A stretch of 64,000 nt of DNA. It comes from Allomeiothermus silvanus DSM 9946. GTDB taxonomy: Bacteria; Deinococcota; Deinococci; Deinococcales; Thermaceae. Numbering within the stretch: position 1 is the first letter of the stretch; the number at the start of each line of letters is the position of its first letter. The position numbers were made by a program, and so were the translations under genes. Below, piece by piece: positions 59,575-64,000 of this stretch. Below the pieces are notes generated by a model. That model had not been told where the DNA came from and made no database searches. It worked only from the letters and a program-made list of their open reading frames with translations. Location of the stretch: assembly GCF_000092125.1 (NCBI RefSeq), contig NC_014212.1:2128001-2192000 (forward strand), in the 5' to 3' direction.

Positions 59575-59627
59575 AAAAAACCCGCCTGGATAGGCAGGTG
59601 AGGGCGACGACACGAAGGGTCGTCGCC
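59575..59627 (-). promoter_or_regulatory. asd attenuator: hairpin plus intrinsic terminator
   Basis: On the minus strand, hairpin A is a perfect 9-bp stem GGCGACGAC/GTCGTCGCC (59627-59619 and 59611-59603). Hairpin B is ACCTGCCT/AGGCGGGT (59599-59592, 59587-59580) with one G-U pair, followed by six U, a standard terminator 16 bp before asd. The 5' arm of A begins within the leader stop codon, so a ribosome paused on the threonine codons would cover it. The freed 3' arm (UCGCC) could pair with GGCGG of B, but this antiterminator is short. Confidence 0.7.
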
Positions 59628-59653
59628 TAGGTAGTGGTGGTATACCAAACCAT
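59627..59653 (-). CDS. asd leader peptide MVWYTTTT
   Basis: ATG 59653 to TAG: ATG GTT TGG TAT ACC ACC, then ACT ACC TAG. Four consecutive threonine codons end an eight-residue peptide, as in thr operon leaders. It starts 8 nt after the -10 box TAAGGT, so the transcript has at most a minimal 5' leader. Confidence 0.75.
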   Translation of the reverse strand: MVWYTTTT

Positions 59654-59661
59654 TGACTCCG

Positions 59662-59690
59662 ACCTTACACGCCATGCCCCTAAAAGTCAA
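59662..59690 (-). promoter_or_regulatory. asd promoter overlapping the glyS 3' end
   Basis: TTGACT (59690-59685), 17-bp spacer and TAAGGT (59667-59662) on the minus strand. The -35 box begins at the last base before the glyS stop codon. Confidence 0.7.
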
Positions 59691-61214
59691 TTAGCGCAGC
59701 CGTTCTTGCAGATACTGGGGCAACTCTTTTACATGCACCCGCTCCTGTTGCATGGTGTCCCGATCCCGCACGGTAACGGTATCCATTAGGGTTGTGCTGC
59801 CGTCTTGGCTCTTGCCGATGGTGTCGTAATCTACCGTTACGCAGAAAGGCGTGCCTACCTCGTCGTGACGGCGGTAGGCCTTGCCGATGTTGCCGGTATC
59901 CTCGTAGAGCACACGGCCCATCCCCAGGGCCTGGAGCTTGCGTTTCAGGTCTTTGGCGTAGCGGGTGATCTCCTCTTTGTTCTTGGCGAGTGGGATCACC
60001 GCAACCTTGATGGGGGCCAGGTGAGGCTTGAGCTTGAGGACGATGCGCTCCTCGCCGGACTCGAGCTTCTCCCGCGTATATGCCTCGGAGAGCACCGCCA
60101 ACACCCCCCGGTCCACCCCCGCGGAGGGCTCGATGACGAAGGGCACAATCCACTTGCCCGTCTCGGGGTCCTGGATGGCCAGCTTGGCGGTGGAGTCGGT
60201 ATTCTCCATCACCCTGGCCTGAATCCCCAACTCGCTTTGTGCCTTGGTATGCGAACCCAGGTCGTAGTCGGAGCGGTTGGCTATCCCCTCGATCTCCTCG
60301 AAGCCCAGGGTGGGGAAGTTGTACAAAAGGTCATACGTGCGCTTAGAGTAGTGGGCCAGGTCCTCCTTGGGCACGTCCAGCACCTGGATCTGCGCGCGCG
60401 GAATCCCCTGCGCCTCCCACCACTCTAGCCGCGTCTCAAGCCAGTGCTGGTGCCAGTGCTCGTCGGTTCCTGGCTTGACAAAGTACTCGATCTCCATCTG
60501 CTCGAACTCGCGCACCCGAAAGATAAAGTTGCGCGGGGTGATCTCGTTACGAAACGCCTTACCGATCTGGGCGATGCCAAAAGGCAGGCGCCGGCTGGTG
60601 GAGTCGAGGACGTTCTTGAAGTTTACGAAAATGCCCTGTGCGGTCTCGGGGCGCAAGTAGCCGTAGGAATCCTCATCCGCCACAGGGCCGATGGTGGTCT
60701 TGAACATCATGTTGAAGGGCCGGGGCGGAGTCCAATCGCCGGGGGCACCGTCGGCGGGGTCAACCACTCGGGCGGCGTTCATGGCCTGGGCCGCCCGTTC
60801 CGGGTCGGCCATCAGCGCCGCGACCAGGGTGGCTATGTCGGTGTTTGGCTCGAGGCCCATCCCCACGGCCACCGCTGCGCATACCCCCGGTTTTTGCTCT
60901 TTGAGCAGGTGGTCCAGCCGGTAGCGCTTCTTGCTGATGCGGTTGTCGATCAGCGGATCGGCAAAAGTGGCCTCGTGGCCTGAGTAGTGCAGCACCAGCC
61001 GGTGGGTGAGGATCGAGGCATCTAGCCCTTCCATGTCGTCGCGCTCGTAAACGTTGGCCCTCCACCAGGCCGCCTTGAGGTTGTTTTTGAGTTCAACCCC
61101 CAACGGGCCGTAGTCGTAGGTGCCCTGGAGACCCCCATAGATCTCCGAGCCCTGGAAGATAAAGCCCCGGCGCTTGCACAGAGAAACCAGTTCGTCCATC
61201 GTTTCAGCAGGCAT
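59691..61214 (-). CDS. glyS: glycyl-tRNA synthetase (class II, dimeric)
   Basis: 507 residues of the alpha2 glycyl-tRNA synthetase type, as in T. thermophilus. Motifs: [22 protein letters not shown] at the N-terminus, [25 protein letters not shown] (motif 2 region), [22 protein letters not shown] (motif 3), then the anticodon-binding domain [25 protein letters not shown] precedes ATG. Regulated by the T-box upstream. Other genomes may call this gene glyQS. Confidence 0.96.
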   Translation of the reverse strand: MPAETMDELVSLCKRRGFIFQGSEIYGGLQGTYDYGPLGVELKNNLKAAWWRANVYERDDMEGLDASILTHRLVLHYSGHEATFADPLIDNRISKKRYRLDHLLKEQKPGVCAAVAVGMGLEPNTDIATLVAALMADPERAAQAMNAARVVDPADGAPGDWTPPRPFNMMFKTTIGPVADEDSYGYLRPETAQGIFVNFKNVLDSTSRRLPFGIAQIGKAFRNEITPRNFIFRVREFEQMEIEYFVKPGTDEHWHQHWLETRLEWWEAQGIPRAQIQVLDVPKEDLAHYSKRTYDLLYNFPTLGFEEIEGIANRSDYDLGSHTKAQSELGIQARVMENTDSTAKLAIQDPETGKWIVPFVIEPSAGVDRGVLAVLSEAYTREKLESGEERIVLKLKPHLAPIKVAVIPLAKNKEEITRYAKDLKRKLQALGMGRVLYEDTGNIGKAYRRHDEVGTPFCVTVDYDTIGKSQDGSTTLMDTVTVRDRDTMQQERVHVKELPQYLQERLR

Positions 61215-61292
61215 AGAAGCTCCTTTCGGTCACGCTAAACCCTGAGCCAGGCCTTGTCGTGCGCTCAGCGTTTGGCCCGACCGCCGGGGAAC

Positions 61293-61535
61293 AAAAAACG
61301 CCCCCGGCAAGATGCCTGGGGACGAATAGTTAGTCACTACTCGCGGTTCCACCCCAGTTCTCGAGGGAATACCCTCGAGCCCTTTAGCTTGCGTTGGCCT
61401 CGACTAGGAGCAAGCTCCCAGCATTCAGCAACTTTCCGCCGCCCTTCCCCTGGCTCTGGCTACCTGGCTCACACCCTCCCAGACTCGCTGAAGCTGAGCC
61501 CCAGGGTACTCCTGCGGATCAACGCCCTTCCATGA
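61293..61535 (-). promoter_or_regulatory. glycine T-box leader of glyS
   Basis: On the minus strand the leader has: an AGGAGUA segment (about 61514-61508) and its partner GAA (61447-61445) forming the specifier loop, with GGC (61443-61441), a glycine codon, next to it; stem III CTCGAGGG/CCCTCGAG (61379-61360); the T-box sequence GGGTGGAACCGCG (61354-61342), which pairs with the tRNA acceptor end; and a terminator stem (61324-61299) with six U (61298-61293). Uncharged tRNA-Gly would favour readthrough into glyS. The 5' limit is approximate. Confidence 0.9.
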
Positions 61536-61706
61536 TGAACAAAAAAAGCTGCCCGGTCAATCGCCTTAAACCGAAGAAGTGGCCTCTGGTTACAAGCCAC
61601 TCCCGTGGTTGGGCTATGCCGTGTAATCGGCCGCTCAAACATCCCATCTGGGACTGCGTAGTATATCATCAGAAGTGAGGAGCCTTGAATACGAAGGGGG
61701 TAGCTC

Positions 61707-63911
61707 TTGAACAGGTACGATGATCGCGCCAGGCTGGTATTCCACTACGCGAGGGAGGAGGGCAGTCGCCTCGGGCATAGCATGATCGGCCCGGAGCATC
61801 TCCTCTTAGGCCTGATGCGCGAGGGGGGCACCGCCGCGCGCATCCTGATGGAGTACGGGGCGACCCTCGAGGCCATGAGGCGAATGGTCGAAGAGCTCGT
61901 CGGGCGAGGGGAGGGTTCGCGTAGCGGTGAGCCGCCGGCAATCACCCCCAGGGCCCGGCGAGTGATGGAACTGGCGGGTGCCGAGGCCCGCAACATGGGC
62001 TCTCCAGTTATCGGCACGGAGCATATCCTCCTGGGCATCATCCGTGAGGGCGATGGTATCGCCTACCGCATCATGACCCACTACGCCAAGGACGTGGATA
62101 CCATCCGCTGGCGGGTGCTGTCGCAGGCTGGTGAAACCACCAAGGAGAAGGCCGTGGCGACTCCCTTCCTCGACGAATACGGACGCGACCTCACCAAGGA
62201 AGCTCGAGAAGGCAAGCTTGACCCAGTAATCGGCAGGGCGGAAGAGATCAACCGGGTAATCCAAATTCTGGCCCGCCGTACTAAAAATAACCCGGTGCTG
62301 GTAGGCGACCCCGGCGTGGGCAAAACCGCCATCGTAGAGGGGCTAGCGCAAGCCATCATCGAGGGGCGGGTGCCCCCCGTACTGCGCGGGGCCCGCATCG
62401 TTTCGGTGGACCTAGCCGGGGTGGTGGCGGGAACCAAATACCGCGGCGAGTTCGAAGAGCGGCTGCGGCAGATTATCGAGGAGCTCAAGAACGCCAAAGT
62501 GGTAGCGTTTATAGATGAGCTTCACACCCTGATCGGGGCGGGCGGAGCGGAAGGCACGCTCGACGCGGCCAATATCCTCAAGCCACCGCTCTCACGGGGT
62601 GAGATCCAGGTCATCGGGGCCACTACGACGGGCGAATACCACCGTTATATCGAGAAAGACGCCGCCCTCGAGCGCCGTTTCCAGCCGGTGATCGTGCTCG
62701 AGCCCACCCCCGAAGAAACCAGCGAAATCTTAAGGGGCTTGCGTCCTCGCTACGAGGCTCACCACGGGGTGGTGATCCCCGACGAGATTCTGGATCTCTC
62801 CGTTAAGATCGGCATCCGTAGCTTGCCGGGCCGCAACTTCCCCGATAAGGCCATCGACCTCATCGACGAGGCTGCCAGCCGGGTTCGGCTCAACGCTTCT
62901 TTGGGCCTCCCGGTAGCTGAGGACGAGGACGGCACCCCCCTGGTAAGCCGCGAGGACATCGAGGCGGTGGTGGATAGCTGGGGTGGCGTGTACGTGGACG
63001 ATAAGGACGATCAGAAACTCTTCGGGCTGGAGGACGAACTCAAAAAACGGGTCATCGGCCAAGATGAGGCTGTAGAGGCCTTGGTGGCTGCCCTCCGGCG
63101 CAGCCGGGTAGGCTTGGGCGGGCGGACTCGGGTCGCAGCCAGCTTCCTGTTCGTAGGTTCGTCAGGGGTCGGTAAAACGCACTTGGCCAAAGCCCTGGCC
63201 GAGGTCCTCTTCGGCTCCGAGCGGGCCTTGGTGCGCTTTGATATGAGCGAGTTCCAAGAGCCGCACTCCATCTCCAAGCTGATCGGGGCCCCTCCTGGCT
63301 ACGTGGGTTACGAGCAGGGGGGTCGCCTCACCGAGGCGGTGCGCCGTTCTCCGTTTAGCGTAGTGCTCCTCGACGAGATCGAAAAAGCCCACCCCGATAT
63401 CTATAACACCTTCTTACAAGTGCTGGACGAGGGCCGCCTGACCGACGGGCTAGGCCGCACGGTGGACTTCCGGCGGGTCATCCTGATCATGACCTCCAAC
63501 ACCGGCTTCAACGTGGGCCCCGGTATCGGCTTCACCAGCCGCGAGGTAGACACCGAAAGCCCGCTCAAAGCGATGTTTACCCCGGAGTTTTTGGACCGGC
63601 TCGATGAGGTGATCCGCTTCCGCACCTTGAATGAGGCAGAGCTGATTCAGGTAACCCAGAACATGCTAGAGGACATCGCTCAGGAGCTGGCCAGCCGCGA
63701 GAAGACGGTGCGCTTCGACCCGGCCATCGCCGCCTGGTTAGTCGAACAAGCACCCAAGAACGGCTCGACCCGGGCCCTGCGCAACCTGATTCGCGAGAAG
63801 GTAGAAGACCCGCTCTCGCTGGCCCTGCTGACCCGCCCCGGTCGGACTCTGCTGGTCACCCTCAAAGACGGGGAGATCGCCTTCGAGGAAGAAGAAGTCA
63901 GTTTGGTCTAA
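61707..63911 (+). CDS. clpC: ClpC/ClpA-type AAA+ unfoldase lacking a long middle domain
   Basis: 734 residues from TTG 61707 (GAAGGGGG upstream; start matches homologues). Two Clp_N repeats (about 1-140), AAA-1 with Walker A GDPGVGKT (200-207) and AAA-2 with Walker A GSSGVGKT (484-491). The ClpP-docking loop GIGF (606-609) is present, so it should feed ClpP. Only about 40 residues separate AAA-1 from the GQDEA start of AAA-2, so the coiled-coil M-domain of ClpC is missing, making it ClpA-like in layout. ClpP is not adjacent. Confidence 0.92.
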   Translation: MNRYDDRARLVFHYAREEGSRLGHSMIGPEHLLLGLMREGGTAARILMEYGATLEAMRRMVEELVGRGEGSRSGEPPAITPRARRVMELAGAEARNMGSPVIGTEHILLGIIREGDGIAYRIMTHYAKDVDTIRWRVLSQAGETTKEKAVATPFLDEYGRDLTKEAREGKLDPVIGRAEEINRVIQILARRTKNNPVLVGDPGVGKTAIVEGLAQAIIEGRVPPVLRGARIVSVDLAGVVAGTKYRGEFEERLRQIIEELKNAKVVAFIDELHTLIGAGGAEGTLDAANILKPPLSRGEIQVIGATTTGEYHRYIEKDAALERRFQPVIVLEPTPEETSEILRGLRPRYEAHHGVVIPDEILDLSVKIGIRSLPGRNFPDKAIDLIDEAASRVRLNASLGLPVAEDEDGTPLVSREDIEAVVDSWGGVYVDDKDDQKLFGLEDELKKRVIGQDEAVEALVAALRRSRVGLGGRTRVAASFLFVGSSGVGKTHLAKALAEVLFGSERALVRFDMSEFQEPHSISKLIGAPPGYVGYEQGGRLTEAVRRSPFSVVLLDEIEKAHPDIYNTFLQVLDEGRLTDGLGRTVDFRRVILIMTSNTGFNVGPGIGFTSREVDTESPLKAMFTPEFLDRLDEVIRFRTLNEAELIQVTQNMLEDIAQELASREKTVRFDPAIAAWLVEQAPKNGSTRALRNLIREKVEDPLSLALLTRPGRTLLVTLKDGEIAFEEEEVSLV

Positions 63912-63924
63912 GCCGAAAAGCCTC

Positions 63925-63952
63925 AGGTGGGGTGATGATCCCCACCTTTTTT
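63925..63952 (+). terminator. intrinsic terminator of clpC
   Basis: Perfect 8-bp stem AGGTGGGG/CCCCACCT, 7-nt loop and TTTTTT, 14 bp after the clpC stop codon. Nothing further is recognisable in the last 48 bases. Confidence 0.9.
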
Positions 63953-64000
63953 ATCACCAAGCTTGGGGACGTAGCTCCGTCAGAGAAGATAGCCGGTCAC

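Overview
The window looks like a chromosomal segment of a Thermaceae bacterium, most likely Meiothermus/Allomeiothermus (M. silvanus-like). Support: GC-rich DNA, a DUF1999 protein (a family first defined in Thermus), a second EF-G-like GTPase, a YpdA-type bacillithiol reductase, many promoters whose -10 box lies 6-9 nt before the start codon (leaderless mRNAs), and extreme abundance of the palindrome CTCGAG. The genus is inference; no rRNA or tRNA gene is present to settle it.

Layout. 1-8.9 kb: 5' part of a glucan phosphorylase, small housekeeping genes (YkgJ, JAMM, DUF2461), EF-G-like factor, a secreted protein, a BatA/vWA protein, DUF1999 and an HMA-like protein. 8.9-10.1 kb: an ISAs1-family insertion sequence with intact 10-bp target duplication and a frameshifted transposase. 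10.3-18.8 kb: aconitase, a palindromic intergenic element, an alpha/beta hydrolase, a YdeP-type molybdopterin oxidoreductase with FdhD, DUF503 and DUF4342. 19-25 kb: GlcD-like oxidase, lipoprotein, EVE protein, PilC, ScpB, ComB and a WecG/TagA glycosyltransferase. 25-32.1 kb (minus strand): a complete branched-chain amino acid operon, ilvB-ilvN-(small ORF)-ilvC-leuA-cimA, preceded by a leader peptide and mutually exclusive hairpins. 32.2-39.8 kb: cupin, YpdA, TerC, a divergent MarR/MFS pair, fumC, sodA and a lipoprotein. 39.8-48.6 kb: a large BTAD/AAA/TPR regulator, trpC, patatin, a small membrane protein and a TAXI-TRAP transporter. 48.8-53.8 kb: an IS701-like element that has split an RlmD/TrmA-type RNA methyltransferase after its first codons, then hisF, hisIE, glpX and an IS5-type remnant. 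53.9-57.6 kb (minus): a compact haem uptake and degradation operon (IsdG-like monooxygenase, hmuT, DUF3386, hmuU, hmuV) behind a promoter with three palindromes. 57.7-64 kb: small proteins, asd with a threonine-type attenuator, glyS with a glycine T-box, and a ClpC-type unfoldase.

The most striking feature is regulatory. Three amino-acid-related transcription units (ilvB operon, asd, glyS) each carry a recognisable attenuation device: a Leu/Val-rich leader peptide, a four-threonine leader peptide (MVWYTTTT) and a T-box with a GGC specifier. The two leader peptides start about 8-10 nt after their -10 boxes, so classical ribosome-mediated attenuation seems here to work on almost leaderless transcripts. 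Both insertion sequences retain target duplications and lack the CTCGAG motif, consistent with recent arrival.
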